Source of the DNA: HGM04593 sp045612305
Lineage (GTDB): Bacteria; Bacteroidota; Bacteroidia; Bacteroidales; Bacteroidaceae
Assembly: GCA_045612305.1 (NCBI GenBank)
Contig: JAZKYU010000043.1
Location: 1 to 32,382 of the forward strand
Length of the DNA stretch: 32,382 bases
Direction of reading: 5' to 3'
In this document: positions 23,295 to 31,527 of the stretch, piece by piece
Numbering within the stretch: the first letter of the stretch is position 1
How the letters are laid out: each line of letters begins with the position of its first letter
The notes under the pieces: generated by a model
Databases searched by the model: none
Told to the model about the DNA's origin: nothing
The model's input: the letters and a program-made list of their open reading frames with translations, nothing else
Translations under genes and position numbers: made by a program

Positions 23295-23321
23295 CTTCGT
23301 GTGTGTAAATTATTTGTTAGT

Positions 23322-24482
23322 TTAAATCCAACTCTCTACCATTTTGCGCACAGCCTCGTCGCTTGCGAGGTAGTCGTCGAGTGTGGGTTTCAGTATGTAG
23401 TCGGCCTGCTGCATAGCACGCTCTATGAGGCGTGGCATATCGTTGAAACGTATGCGGTCGGCGAGGAAGGCGGCTACGCACACCTCGTTGGCTGCGTTTA
23501 CTACGCAGGGAATGTTACCACCCATAGAGAGGGCATCGTAGGCGTGGCGCAGGTTGGGGAATTTCTCCATATCGGGCTTCTCGAAGGTGAGCTCGCCCAG
23601 AGTGCCAAAGTCCAAACGCGAGAACGACGATGTGAGGCGCTCGGGGTAAGAGAGGGCATACATAATGGGCAGACGCATATCGGGTGTGCCGAGTTGTGCC
23701 TTCACGGCGCCGTCGGCAAACTGCACCATAGAGTGAATAACCGACTGCGGGTGTACCACCACCTCAATATCTTCAGCACCTACGCCAAAGAGCCACTTAG
23801 CCTCCATAACCTCGAAACCTTTGTTCATCATAGAGGCCGAGTCGATGGTGATTTTCGCTCCCATACTCCAGTTGGGGTGTTTAAGGGCTTGTTCTTTTGT
23901 CACGTTCTCGAGCTGTGCTATGTCCCAAGTGCGGAAGGGGCCACCCGATGCGGTGAGTATGAGCTTCTCCACCTTGTTTTCCATCTCACCGGCGAGGCAC
24001 TGAAATATTGCCGAGTGCTCCGAGTCGACAGGTAGTATGGGCACGTTGTGCTCTGTGGCAAGGGCGTTTACAAGCTCGCCTGCAACCACCATAGTCTCCT
24101 TGTTGGCAAGGGCTATCTCTTTACCTGCTTTTATGGCCTCTATTGTGGGGCGCAGGCCCGAAAAACCTACCATAGCGGTTACCACAACATCAACCTCAGG
24201 CTCTTTTACCACCTCGCAGATAGCCTCGTAGCCGCCGCAAACGCGTATGGGCAGGTCGCCTAGAGCCTCCTTAAGTTGCTGGTATTTTGTTTCGTCGGCA
24301 ATTACAACTACGCGAGGAATGAACTTGCGTGCTTGCTCTATGAGCTCGTTTACGCGTGTGTTTGCAGTGATGGCAAACACCTCGAAGCGTTCGGGGTGTT
24401 CCTCTACAACTTGTAGTGTTTGTGTGCCTATAGAGCCTGTGGAGCCTAATATTGCGATTTGTCTTTTTTGTGCTGTTTTCAT
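23322..24482 (-). CDS. dxr: 1-deoxy-D-xylulose 5-phosphate reductoisomerase
   Basis: A 386-residue enzyme of the MEP isoprenoid pathway that makes methylerythritol 4-phosphate with NADPH. The NADPH motif LGSTGSIGTQTL starts at residue 12. The metal and substrate sites VDSEHSAIFQ, SGGPF and MNKGFEVMEAKWLF are present. The ATG at 24482 puts KRQIAILGSTGSIG at the true N-terminus; the ATG at 24551 would overlap the upstream M23 gene. It starts 13 nt after that gene. ispD, the next pathway step, is at 13456. Confidence 0.96.
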   Translation of the reverse strand: MKTAQKRQIAILGSTGSIGTQTLQVVEEHPERFEVFAITANTRVNELIEQARKFIPRVVVIADETKYQQLKEALGDLPIRVCGGYEAICEVVKEPEVDVVVTAMVGFSGLRPTIEAIKAGKEIALANKETMVVAGELVNALATEHNVPILPVDSEHSAIFQCLAGEMENKVEKLILTASGGPFRTWDIAQLENVTKEQALKHPNWSMGAKITIDSASMMNKGFEVMEAKWLFGVGAEDIEVVVHPQSVIHSMVQFADGAVKAQLGTPDMRLPIMYALSYPERLTSSFSRLDFGTLGELTFEKPDMEKFPNLRHAYDALSMGGNIPCVVNAANEVCVAAFLADRIRFNDMPRLIERAMQQADYILKPTLDDYLASDEAVRKMVESWI

Positions 24483-24495
24483 ATATGGAATTATG

Positions 24496-25356
24496 TTAGA
24501 ATGCGATGTAAATAGTGGGGTCGAGAGCTTTGCTTCTGTGCCAAAGTTCAAAGTGTAGATAGGGCTTTAAGACGCTGTTGCCGTTTTTGGGGTCGTTGCC
24601 GGCAAGTGATGCAATAACCTCGCCTCCGCTCACCTTGTCGCCCACGTTCTTTAGCAGGCGATAGCAGTTCCTGTAGACCGACACTAGGTTTTCTTTGTGC
24701 TGTATGGCTATGGTGTAGCCGTCGTTGGCGGTGTAGTCGCTCATAACCACAGTGCCGTCGTGTATGGCAAGAACGCTTTCGCCGGGGTTTTCGGCTATGT
24801 CTATGCCGTAGTGCTTCTCCACGGGATTGAAGCTTTTTATTATCACGCCTCGGGTGGGCAGGTACAAGTTGAGCTCTTGCAGAGCACCCACTCTGGTTGC
24901 CAGCGATGTGAGGTTATATTTTTCCCTCTCCTCGAACGCTGCGGCAAACTCCTTCTCGAGCTCTGTGGTCACGATAGAGATGCCTTCGGTCGAGGGTAGC
25001 TCGGGTGCGTTCATTATGCTGTCGGCGGGTACGTTGCCTTCGAGAAGGTTTTTTATGTTACCAAGGTAGCGGTCCTGCTTGTCGACAGCCTCTTTCAGAG
25101 AGTCTATCTTTATGTTGTAGCTCACGAGCATCTCGCGGGTTTTGTCGTTGATGCGTCCGGGGAGATACTCGCCCACGGGTGTGAAAGCGAGAATAAGGTA
25201 TATAACTCCCGCAACGAGCATAAACGAAAAGAAGAGCGAGAGTATCACCCAAAGGGGCGATATATAGAAACCGAGCACGTTCTCAAGCTTGTTCTCGTTG
25301 TGTATGGTGAGCCTGTATTTGCGCATAAGGCGGCTGCGGAACCCTTTTTTGCTCAT
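24496..25356 (-). CDS. M23-fold (LytM) membrane protein, probably catalytically degenerate
   Basis: A 286-residue protein with a basic cytoplasmic tail (1-33), one membrane helix (about 34-58), a probable coiled coil (about 66-165), and a C-terminal LytM/M23 domain (about 166-286). The zinc ligands His182 and Asp186 (KHYGIDIA) and His268 are kept. The usual catalytic His before the last ligand (HLHFE) is Tyr266 (PYLHFELW), and the usual VYxH His is Asn230 (VYRNCYRLL). It may therefore be a non-enzymatic activator or scaffold like EnvC/NlpD. It sits between rimM (12 nt) and dxr (13 nt) in the envelope operon. Confidence 0.88.
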   Translation of the reverse strand: MSKKGFRSRLMRKYRLTIHNENKLENVLGFYISPLWVILSLFFSFMLVAGVIYLILAFTPVGEYLPGRINDKTREMLVSYNIKIDSLKEAVDKQDRYLGNIKNLLEGNVPADSIMNAPELPSTEGISIVTTELEKEFAAAFEEREKYNLTSLATRVGALQELNLYLPTRGVIIKSFNPVEKHYGIDIAENPGESVLAIHDGTVVMSDYTANDGYTIAIQHKENLVSVYRNCYRLLKNVGDKVSGGEVIASLAGNDPKNGNSVLKPYLHFELWHRSKALDPTIYIAF

Positions 25357-25368
25357 AACGTTTGGTGT

Positions 25369-25878
25369 TTATAGTGAAACAAGCCCTTCGGGCAGGTCGA
25401 AGGTTATCTCTCTCTCTCTTTGGTCGATGCCGGCAATAAACTCCTCTTGTGCAGGGATGAGTGTCTCCTCGCCATCTTTTTCAATAACAAAGAGGGTGTT
25501 TATGGTGCTGTCGTCTACGTCGACAACCTCGCCTATGTACCCCATCTTTGTGTCTGTGGCTTTGAAGCCCTTAAAGTAGCCCCACGAGATATTGTCGCTC
25601 TCCTCGACCCACTCGCGAGGTATGTATGCGTCGCGGTTGGTGAGGAAACGCACCTCGTCGGCGCTGTTCATCCTCTCGACCTTTACAATTATTGCATCGT
25701 TGTTCTTTGTGCGGCAATATTCAAAGAAGAAGGGCACCAAGATACCGTCGATATCGCAGGCTACAAAGTCGCAGTCGTCGCCCAGCGTGTAGCTGTCGCC
25801 CTGCAGGCCTATCTCCCCCTTTGTGCCGTGAGGCTTGAGGAACTTGCCAAAGTGTACAAAATCTTCTTTCTTGAGCAT
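25369..25878 (-). CDS. rimM: Ribosome maturation factor RimM
   Basis: A 169-residue RimM, a 30S assembly factor that binds S19 and helps mature the 16S 3' domain. The N-terminal beta-barrel begins FVHFGKFLKPHGTKGEIGLQ, the family signature for the GxIxxxxGxxGE motif. The C-terminal PRC-barrel region includes MGYIGEVVDVDDSTINTLFVI and the terminal DLPEGL. It starts 4 nt after the murA stop. Confidence 0.93.
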   Translation of the reverse strand: MLKKEDFVHFGKFLKPHGTKGEIGLQGDSYTLGDDCDFVACDIDGILVPFFFEYCRTKNNDAIIVKVERMNSADEVRFLTNRDAYIPREWVEESDNISWGYFKGFKATDTKMGYIGEVVDVDDSTINTLFVIEKDGEETLIPAQEEFIAGIDQREREITFDLPEGLVSL

Positions 25879-25882
25879 CTTT

Positions 25883-27187
25883 TTATGAACGTGTTATTTT
25901 TGCACCAAGTTGGTTTAGTCGGCTTTCGAGGTCTTGATAGCCGCGGTCTATCTGTTCTATGTTGTCGATGCGGCTCACACCGTCGGCGCTCATAGCTGCG
26001 ATGAGCAGGGCTATACCCGCGCGTATGTCGGGCGAGCTCATAGAGCGGGGTTTTAGTGTGAAGCGGTGGTTGTGTCCTATGACCACAGCGCGGTGGGGGT
26101 CGCAAAGGATAATCTGTGCGCCCATATCAATGAGCTTGTCGACAAAGAAGAGACGGCTTTCGAACATCTTCTGGTGTATGAGCACGCTGCCCTTTGCCTG
26201 TATGGCGGTCACAAGCATCACGCTCAAGAGGTCGGGGGTGAGGCCGGGCCACGGTGCGTCGCTTATGGTCATAATAGAGCCGTCGATGAAAGAGTCTATC
26301 TGGTACTCCTTTTGTTCGGGTATAAATATATCGTCGCCTCTCTGCTCAAAATGTATGCCGAGGCGGCGGAAGCTATCGGGTATTATGCCGAGGTTTTCGA
26401 ACGACACATCCTTTATGGTTATCTCGCTCTGTGTCATAGCGGCCATACCTATGAAGCTGCCAACCTCAATCATGTCGGGCAGGGCGCGGTGTGTGCATCC
26501 TCCAAGCTCTTGAACGCCCTCAATGGTGAGCAGGTTACTTGCTATACCCGAAATTTTCGCTCCCATCTTGTTGAGCATGCGGCAAAGTTGCTGTATGTAG
26601 GGCTCGCAGGCAGCGTTGTATATAGTGGTTTTTCCCTCGGCAAGCACGGCGCCCATAATTATGTTTGCTGTACCGGTAACCGAAGCCTCGTCGAGCAGCA
26701 TAGTGCAACCCTTGAGTTTGTTGGCAGTCATGCGGTATATTCTCTTCTCTTGGTCGAAGCTAAACGCTGCACCAAGTTTCTGCAAGCCTATGATGTGTGT
26801 GTCGAGCCTGCGACGCCCTATTTTGTCGCCTCCGGGCTCCGACATAGTAGCCTTGCCGAAACGGGCAAGCAACGGGCCTATAAACATAACCGAGCCACGC
26901 AGACGCGAGCAACCGTTTATGTACTCCTCGCTGTCTATGTACTCGAGGTTTACATTGTTGGCCTGGAATGTGTAGCAGCCCACGCCGTTGCGGGTAACGC
27001 TCACACCCATATTCATAAGCTGGTTTATGAGGTTGTTAACGTCGGCAATATCGGGGATATTCTCGATGGTCACCTTTTCGGGGGTGAGCAACGTTGCACA
27101 TATCTCCTGCAGCACCTCGTTCTTTGCTCCTTGCGGGGTGATGCTACCTTTGAGTTTGTGTCCTCCTTCTATGATGAAAGATGCCAT
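25883..27187 (-). CDS. murA: UDP-N-acetylglucosamine 1-carboxyvinyltransferase, Asp variant
   Basis: A 434-residue MurA that transfers enolpyruvate from PEP to UDP-GlcNAc, the first committed step of peptidoglycan synthesis. Catalytic Lys22-Asn23 (GAKNE) and the loop SEPGGDKIGRRRLDTH are clear. In that loop Asp121 (codon at 26825-26827) replaces the Cys that fosfomycin alkylates (Cys115 in E. coli). This exchange is known to preserve activity and give fosfomycin resistance in other bacteria. The ATG at 27187 begins MASFIIEGGHKLKG, the family start; the longer ORF from 27289 would overlap the DUF4290 gene. It lies 13 nt after that gene. Confidence 0.95.
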   Translation of the reverse strand: MASFIIEGGHKLKGSITPQGAKNEVLQEICATLLTPEKVTIENIPDIADVNNLINQLMNMGVSVTRNGVGCYTFQANNVNLEYIDSEEYINGCSRLRGSVMFIGPLLARFGKATMSEPGGDKIGRRRLDTHIIGLQKLGAAFSFDQEKRIYRMTANKLKGCTMLLDEASVTGTANIIMGAVLAEGKTTIYNAACEPYIQQLCRMLNKMGAKISGIASNLLTIEGVQELGGCTHRALPDMIEVGSFIGMAAMTQSEITIKDVSFENLGIIPDSFRRLGIHFEQRGDDIFIPEQKEYQIDSFIDGSIMTISDAPWPGLTPDLLSVMLVTAIQAKGSVLIHQKMFESRLFFVDKLIDMGAQIILCDPHRAVVIGHNHRFTLKPRSMSSPDIRAGIALLIAAMSADGVSRIDNIEQIDRGYQDLESRLNQLGAKITRS

Positions 27188-27200
27188 AGTATCTGTCTTT

Positions 27201-27821
27201 TTAGTGTTGTTTTTTCTTGAATATTTTTTTGCCTCCCTGGCGCTGTTTGTTGTTTGTGCGGGGTGTGTGGTTGTTTGTTTGCCCGCCAAGTTTTATCTCA
27301 CCCTCGGTTATGTCTATAGCGCCTTTTGAGTAGGCTTTCAGGTCTTCGAAGATCTTTTTGTCCTCAACCCCGTCTTTGTTCCAAGCGATGTAGTTTTTCT
27401 TCATCTGTATGGTTATGAGCTCCACAAGCTTGTTGCGCTCCTCGCCCTCCTCTAGTGTGCAGGCGTGTGCTATCATCTCCTCTACAATGCGGCCATAGTG
27501 GCGGTGGCGCACCTCTCCTGTTTGGTATGGTATTCTCTGCGGCGGCTCGTTGAAGGTCTCTTTCTTTATAACATCAAAGGGGTAGTCTATATCGAGCTTA
27601 AAGTCGGACATAATTGCAAGGTGGTCCCAAAGCTTGCGCTCAAAGTCGGGCAGAATGCGCAGGTTGGGGAACATACTTGCCATAATGTTCACTATAGTGT
27701 TTGCGCACTTTTGACGCTCCTCGCGACTCTCTATCGTCATCGCGTGGTCGACCATCTTTTGCACCGAACGCCCATATTCGGGCAGGGGCAATCTTTTTTG
27801 TTTGGTATTATATTCCATCAT
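27201..27821 (-). CDS. DUF4290-family protein
   Basis: A 206-residue soluble protein of the DUF4290 family, of unknown function and restricted to Bacteroidota as far as I know. It begins MEYNTKQKRLPLPEYGRSVQKMV. A second similar unit, VRHRHYGRIVEEMIAHACTLEEGEERNKLVELI, suggests internal duplication with a Y/G-R-x-V-xxM-x-x-HA-xx-EEREER pattern. The tail is basic and Lys/Asn-rich, consistent with nucleic-acid or ribosome contact. Constant linkage to murA supports an envelope or growth role but does not prove it. It is 13 nt downstream of tsaB. Confidence 0.85.
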   Translation of the reverse strand: MMEYNTKQKRLPLPEYGRSVQKMVDHAMTIESREERQKCANTIVNIMASMFPNLRILPDFERKLWDHLAIMSDFKLDIDYPFDVIKKETFNEPPQRIPYQTGEVRHRHYGRIVEEMIAHACTLEEGEERNKLVELITIQMKKNYIAWNKDGVEDKKIFEDLKAYSKGAIDITEGEIKLGGQTNNHTPRTNNKQRQGGKKIFKKKQH

Positions 27822-27834
27822 AATGGTTGAATTT

Positions 27835-28536
27835 TTAAATATTCTTCAAAAGCTCTTTGGGCTTTGTTGCGATAAAATTTTTCAAATAAAAGGGCTCAAA
27901 GTATGCTATATCTTCGAAACGCTCTTCCCACGCAGCACGTTCGGCAAGGGGCATCATATTCTTTGCGAGCGGGTTGCGGAACTTTTCAACAAAACGCGCG
28001 TTAGGGTGGGTAATTATCTTGCTACACTTTGCAGCACCGTTGCCAAAGAAGTACACGGGGTGCTTCTCCAGAATATCGGCAAAGCTCTCCTCGGTAACAA
28101 TTTCGGCTGCTGTGGGCTTTACAACGTTCAGCGCGCGGTCGTACACGGTAGCATAAACCTCGTTGCGGCGTGCGTCTATCATAGGGCACAGCAAGGCGTC
28201 GTCGGGCAGCTCCTCGCCAAGCAACAAAGGCACACACATAACGGCTGTTGTGGGTATGGCTATGAGGGGTATGTTGCGGCCATAGCACACACCCTTTGCG
28301 GTGGACGATGCTATGCGCAGGCTTGTGTATGAGCCGGGGCCACAGCTCAGGGCTACGGCGGTGAGGGGCATACTGCGGCTGTCGACCATGTTTATAGCCT
28401 CCTCGACAAAGGGTGCCAGCACCTTTGCGTGCGAGCGCTCCTCCTCGTTTACACGCTCAAAAAACACTTGTCCGTCCTCGCTCAAAGCCACCGAGCATGT
28501 CTCGGTCGAAGCCTCTATGTGTAGTATAACTGCCAT
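27835..28536 (-). CDS. tsaB: tRNA threonylcarbamoyladenosine biosynthesis protein TsaB
   Basis: A 233-residue ASKHA-fold protein that partners TsaD and TsaE to make t6A37 on ANN-decoding tRNAs. The N-terminal LHIEASTETCSVAL and the LSCGPGSYTSLRIASSTAKG segment are the family hallmarks. The length is typical. It is the first gene of the nine-gene minus-strand run and diverges from yicC over 181 bp that contain promoters for both. Confidence 0.93.
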   Translation of the reverse strand: MAVILHIEASTETCSVALSEDGQVFFERVNEEERSHAKVLAPFVEEAINMVDSRSMPLTAVALSCGPGSYTSLRIASSTAKGVCYGRNIPLIAIPTTAVMCVPLLLGEELPDDALLCPMIDARRNEVYATVYDRALNVVKPTAAEIVTEESFADILEKHPVYFFGNGAAKCSKIITHPNARFVEKFRNPLAKNMMPLAERAAWEERFEDIAYFEPFYLKNFIATKPKELLKNI

Positions 28537-28568
28537 CTTCGAAAGTTTTTATGTCTGTTTGCAAAGTG

Positions 28569-28576
28569 CAAAAATA
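28569..28576 (-). promoter_or_regulatory. -7 box of the tsaB-murA-dxr cluster
   Basis: TATTTTTG on the minus strand matches TAnnTTTG exactly, 32 nt before the tsaB start codon. The -33 region is A/T-rich with no TTTG at the right distance. I see no other strong promoter in the short gaps of the cluster, so this could serve all nine genes. Confidence 0.45.
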
Positions 28577-28669
28577 AGAATTTAATGTTATTCTTGCTAA
28601 TAAATAATATTTTTTAATATTACAAAGCCTCATATTACTGCTGTAAAAGCAAAAAAACGGCTATTGTCT

Positions 28670-28699
28670 TTTGGGTTTTGCGGGAAATGGTTATTTTTG
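28670..28699 (+). promoter_or_regulatory. Promoter of the yicC-gmk-nadD genes
   Basis: TTTG (28670-28673), an 18-nt spacer and TATTTTTG (28692-28699) are a near-ideal match to the phylum consensus. The yicC start codon is 18 nt beyond it. Confidence 0.65.
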
Positions 28700-28717
28700 T
28701 GGAAAATAGGAACCAAG

Positions 28718-29593
28718 ATGATACTTTCAATGACTGGCTACGGCAAGGCTGTGGCGCTTTATCAGGATAGAAAAATTTGTGTAGAGATACGTTCGCTTAA
28801 CGGCAAGGCTATGGACTTGTCCACTCGCATAGCACCACAATTTAAGGGTTACGAGATGGAGATACGCACTTTGGTGACAAGTGTGCTGGAGCGTGGAAAG
28901 GTAGATTTTGCCCTTTGGGTAGAGCAGAACGAGAAGGCCGAAACGCCTTCGATAAATGCCGAAGTTATGCAGGCCTATGTGGCGCAGATGCAAGCCGTGT
29001 CGGCTGCAACATCGGTTCCTCTGCCACAAAATATGTTTGAGGTGCTGTTGCGCCTGCCCGACGTGGTTACTCGCAAAGAGGTGTACGAGGTGGGCGAAGA
29101 AGAGTGGGCTTTGGCTCTTGCTGCAGTGAAAGAGGCGCTTAACGATATTGTAGCTTTCCGCAAGCAGGAGGGCGAAGCATTGCGTGCTAAATTCCTCGAT
29201 AAAATCGAGAATATTTCGGCTCTATTGGCAAGCGTGGAGCCCTACGAAAAAGATCGCATAGAGAAGATACGCAACCGCATAAAGGAGAGTCTCGAGAAAC
29301 TTGCAGGCGTCGACTACGACAAAAACCGCTTTGAGCAGGAGCTCATCTTCTACATAGAAAAACTCGACGTTAACGAGGAAAAACAGCGCCTCACTAATCA
29401 CCTTAACTACTTTGTAGAGACCATCGATGGCAACTACGGCCAGGGCAAGAAACTCGGTTTCATAGCTCAAGAGATGGGGCGCGAGATAAACACCCTTGGA
29501 AGCAAGAGTAACCACGCCGAGATGCAGAACATTGTGGTTAAGATGAAAGACGAGCTCGAGCAGATAAAAGAGCAGGTGCTTAACGTTATGTAA
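28718..29593 (+). CDS. YicC/YloC-family endoribonuclease
   Basis: A 291-residue YicC/YloC protein; members are now described as endoribonucleases acting in RNA turnover. Landmarks are the N-terminal MILSMTGYGKA, VEIRSLNGKAMDLSTR near 30, RGKVDFALWVE, and the C-terminal DUF1732-type block GKKLGFIAQEMGREINTLGSKSNH. The ATG at 28718 gives the usual MTGYG start and follows a strong promoter; the ATG at 28664 lies upstream of that promoter. gmk follows 42 nt later, an order shared with many bacteria. Confidence 0.93.
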   Translation: MILSMTGYGKAVALYQDRKICVEIRSLNGKAMDLSTRIAPQFKGYEMEIRTLVTSVLERGKVDFALWVEQNEKAETPSINAEVMQAYVAQMQAVSAATSVPLPQNMFEVLLRLPDVVTRKEVYEVGEEEWALALAAVKEALNDIVAFRKQEGEALRAKFLDKIENISALLASVEPYEKDRIEKIRNRIKESLEKLAGVDYDKNRFEQELIFYIEKLDVNEEKQRLTNHLNYFVETIDGNYGQGKKLGFIAQEMGREINTLGSKSNHAEMQNIVVKMKDELEQIKEQVLNVM

Positions 29594-29635
29594 CGCCTTG
29601 TGCTTTTGGTATTTAAACTAAACAACGCTTAAAAT

Positions 29636-30202
29636 ATGAGTAACGGGAAAGTTGTTATTTTTTCGGCGCCGTCGGGCTCGGGAAAATCCACATTAGTGCA
29701 CTATCTTATGGGGCAAAACCCCTCGTTTGGTTTTTCGGTGTCAGCAACTAGTCGCCCTCCTCGTGGAGAGGAACAACACGGCGTGGACTACTTCTTTTTC
29801 ACCCCCGACGAGTTTCGTGCAAAAATCTTTGCAAACGAGTTTGTAGAGTACGAAGAGGTTTATCCGGGGCGTTTCTATGGAACGCTAAAATCGCAGGTCG
29901 AAGAGCAGCTTAAAAAGCAGAATATCCTTTTCGATGTCGACGTAAAGGGTGGTTGCAGCCTCAAGAATTTCTATGGTGCAAGAGCTTTGTTCATCTTTGT
30001 GCAGGCTCCCTCTATCGAGGTGCTGCGCGAGCGTCTTATAGGGCGTGGCGACACTGCCCCCGATGAGATTGAAAAACGCATAGGCAAGGCCGAGTACGAG
30101 ATGACCTTCTCAAAATATGCCGACTGTGTGATTGTCAACGATAATCTCGACAAAGCAAAAGAGGCCGTGCTTGCGGTTGTTAACAAGTTCCTTAATGAGT
30201 AG
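29636..30202 (+). CDS. gmk: Guanylate kinase
   Basis: A 188-residue guanylate kinase that phosphorylates GMP to GDP. P-loop SAPSGSGKST (10-19), the GMP-binding SATSRPPRGEEQHGVDYFF region, and DVDVKGG are present. Full length. The last 8 nt overlap the nadD start (ATGAGTAG), so the two are translationally coupled. The chain is read as one unit with yicC upstream. Confidence 0.96.
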   Translation: MSNGKVVIFSAPSGSGKSTLVHYLMGQNPSFGFSVSATSRPPRGEEQHGVDYFFFTPDEFRAKIFANEFVEYEEVYPGRFYGTLKSQVEEQLKKQNILFDVDVKGGCSLKNFYGARALFIFVQAPSIEVLRERLIGRGDTAPDEIEKRIGKAEYEMTFSKYADCVIVNDNLDKAKEAVLAVVNKFLNE

Positions 30203-30770
30203 GATACCCACAGTTATATTTGGCGGTAGTTTCGACCCCATACACAAGGGGCACCTCTCGCTTGCCGCCGAGGTGTGCCGCCGGGGCCTTGCCGCCGAGG
30301 TGTGGTTTATGGTGTCGCCCCTCAACCCCCACAAAGCGGGTAACAACTTAACACCCGAAGAGTTACGCCTTCGTATGGTGCAGCTTGCAACCGAGGGAGA
30401 GCCCTCGTTTGCTGCGTGCGATTTTGAGTTTAACCTCCCCCGTCCCTCCTACACGGTAAACACCCTTGCAGCCCTCGCCGAGGCCTACCCCGAGCGTGAG
30501 TTTCTGTTGCTTGTGGGTGCCGACAACTGGGAAAAATTTCACAAGTGGTATAAGTGGGAAGATATTCTCGCGCAGTACAAAATAATTGTTTATCCGCGTG
30601 GTTGCGAGGAGGCTCCCGCCCTCCCTGCCAACGTTTTTTGGCTTGCAGCTCCCCTGCACAATGTTAGCTCCACTATGGTGCGCGGTGCCGTAGCTCGTGG
30701 TGAGGATATCTCCTCGTTTGTTCCGGCGGCTGTGCAGGAATTTATAGAAGAAAATAATTTATACAGATAA
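30195..30770 (+). CDS. nadD: Nicotinate-nucleotide adenylyltransferase
   Basis: A 191-residue NadD that adenylates nicotinate mononucleotide in NAD synthesis. The nucleotidyltransferase motif GGSFDPIHKGH at the N-terminus (HxGH) and the C-terminal SSTMVRGAVARGEDISSFV (ISSTxxR type) are present. The ATG at 30195 overlaps the gmk stop by 8 nt and gives the exact family N-terminus. nadK, which uses the end product NAD, is at 9192. The next gene begins on the base after this stop codon. Confidence 0.95.
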   Translation: MSRIPTVIFGGSFDPIHKGHLSLAAEVCRRGLAAEVWFMVSPLNPHKAGNNLTPEELRLRMVQLATEGEPSFAACDFEFNLPRPSYTVNTLAALAEAYPEREFLLLVGADNWEKFHKWYKWEDILAQYKIIVYPRGCEEAPALPANVFWLAAPLHNVSSTMVRGAVARGEDISSFVPAAVQEFIEENNLYR

Positions 30771-31415
30771 ATGAAGAAGATACTTTTTGTTGTTTTTTGC
30801 ACATTTTCATCGATGCTTTTTGCCCAAGAGACGGTGAAGTTCTACCCCGAACTATGCGACCCTCTGCAGGCTGTTTTTTGCGACTATGTAACCCACGAGG
30901 GCGAAGTTAGGTACATATCTACGCGCGACGGGCAATTTATTGGTAATCTTATAGATAACAAAATCTATGGTTGGGGGTACTTCCTCTCGAACAACGGTGC
31001 TCAAACCTTTGGTCAGTATCGCAACGGCAAGCATGTTTTTGGCATAATTCTCACCGATGCTATGGCACGTGTGGGTAGCGAGGAGCACTTCGTGGAGTAT
31101 GATATGGAGACTGGTTGTATACTGCGTGTACACACTGCCGAAGGCGATTTACGCCTCCCCGCACAATATATCCCCACGCCCGAAAACCCCACCCCTGCCT
31201 ACGCGTTCAAGCGTTTGCGCTACGAAAACGGCGATGCCTACTATGGTGAGATGCTCGACGGTCGTCGTCACGGCTACGGGGTCTATTACTGGGCAAACGG
31301 AGATTTCTGGTATGGAAAGTACGAGAACGGTTATCGTCAAGGTTATGGCGTGCTCTTTAAACCCGACCGCCGCATCTTCTTTGGTAAGTGGATAGGCGAC
31401 AGCAAAGTTGAGTAA
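30771..31415 (+). CDS. Secreted MORN-repeat protein
   Basis: A 214-residue protein with a signal peptide (about 1-18, ending LFAQE). A middle segment has one or two weak repeats (GQFIGNLIDNKIYGWGYF; GQYRNGKHVFG), and three clear MORN repeats lie at the C-terminus (YENGDAYYGEMLDGRRHGYG, YYWANGDFWYGKYENGYRQG, YGVLFKPDRRIFFGKWIGD). MORN repeats form extended beta-hairpin stacks, often at membranes, with no enzymatic activity known. The start abuts the nadD stop directly, so it is co-transcribed, but the function is unrelated to NAD synthesis as far as can be seen. Confidence 0.85.
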   Translation: MKKILFVVFCTFSSMLFAQETVKFYPELCDPLQAVFCDYVTHEGEVRYISTRDGQFIGNLIDNKIYGWGYFLSNNGAQTFGQYRNGKHVFGIILTDAMARVGSEEHFVEYDMETGCILRVHTAEGDLRLPAQYIPTPENPTPAYAFKRLRYENGDAYYGEMLDGRRHGYGVYYWANGDFWYGKYENGYRQGYGVLFKPDRRIFFGKWIGDSKVE

Positions 31416-31440
31416 ATCCTTGAAAATATCGCCGTTTTGC

Positions 31441-31471
31441 TTTCTTTTTTAATTTTTTATACATATCTTTG
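31441..31471 (+). promoter_or_regulatory. Promoter of the GH109-like gene
   Basis: TTTC (31441-31444), a 19-nt spacer and TATCTTTG (31464-31471) match the consensus closely. A leader of about 50 nt runs to the ATG at 31528. In-frame ATGs at 31477 and 31480 sit at the expected transcription start and are unlikely to be used. Confidence 0.6.
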
Positions 31472-31527
31472 CGAAGATGATGCACTCCAAGCAATCAATT
31501 AACTTACTAAATAAAAAACTACACAGT

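Noticed and set aside
26066..27220. 384-codon ORF antisense to murA
   Set aside because: Long only because of the murA codon composition; murA on the other strand is full length with catalytic motifs.
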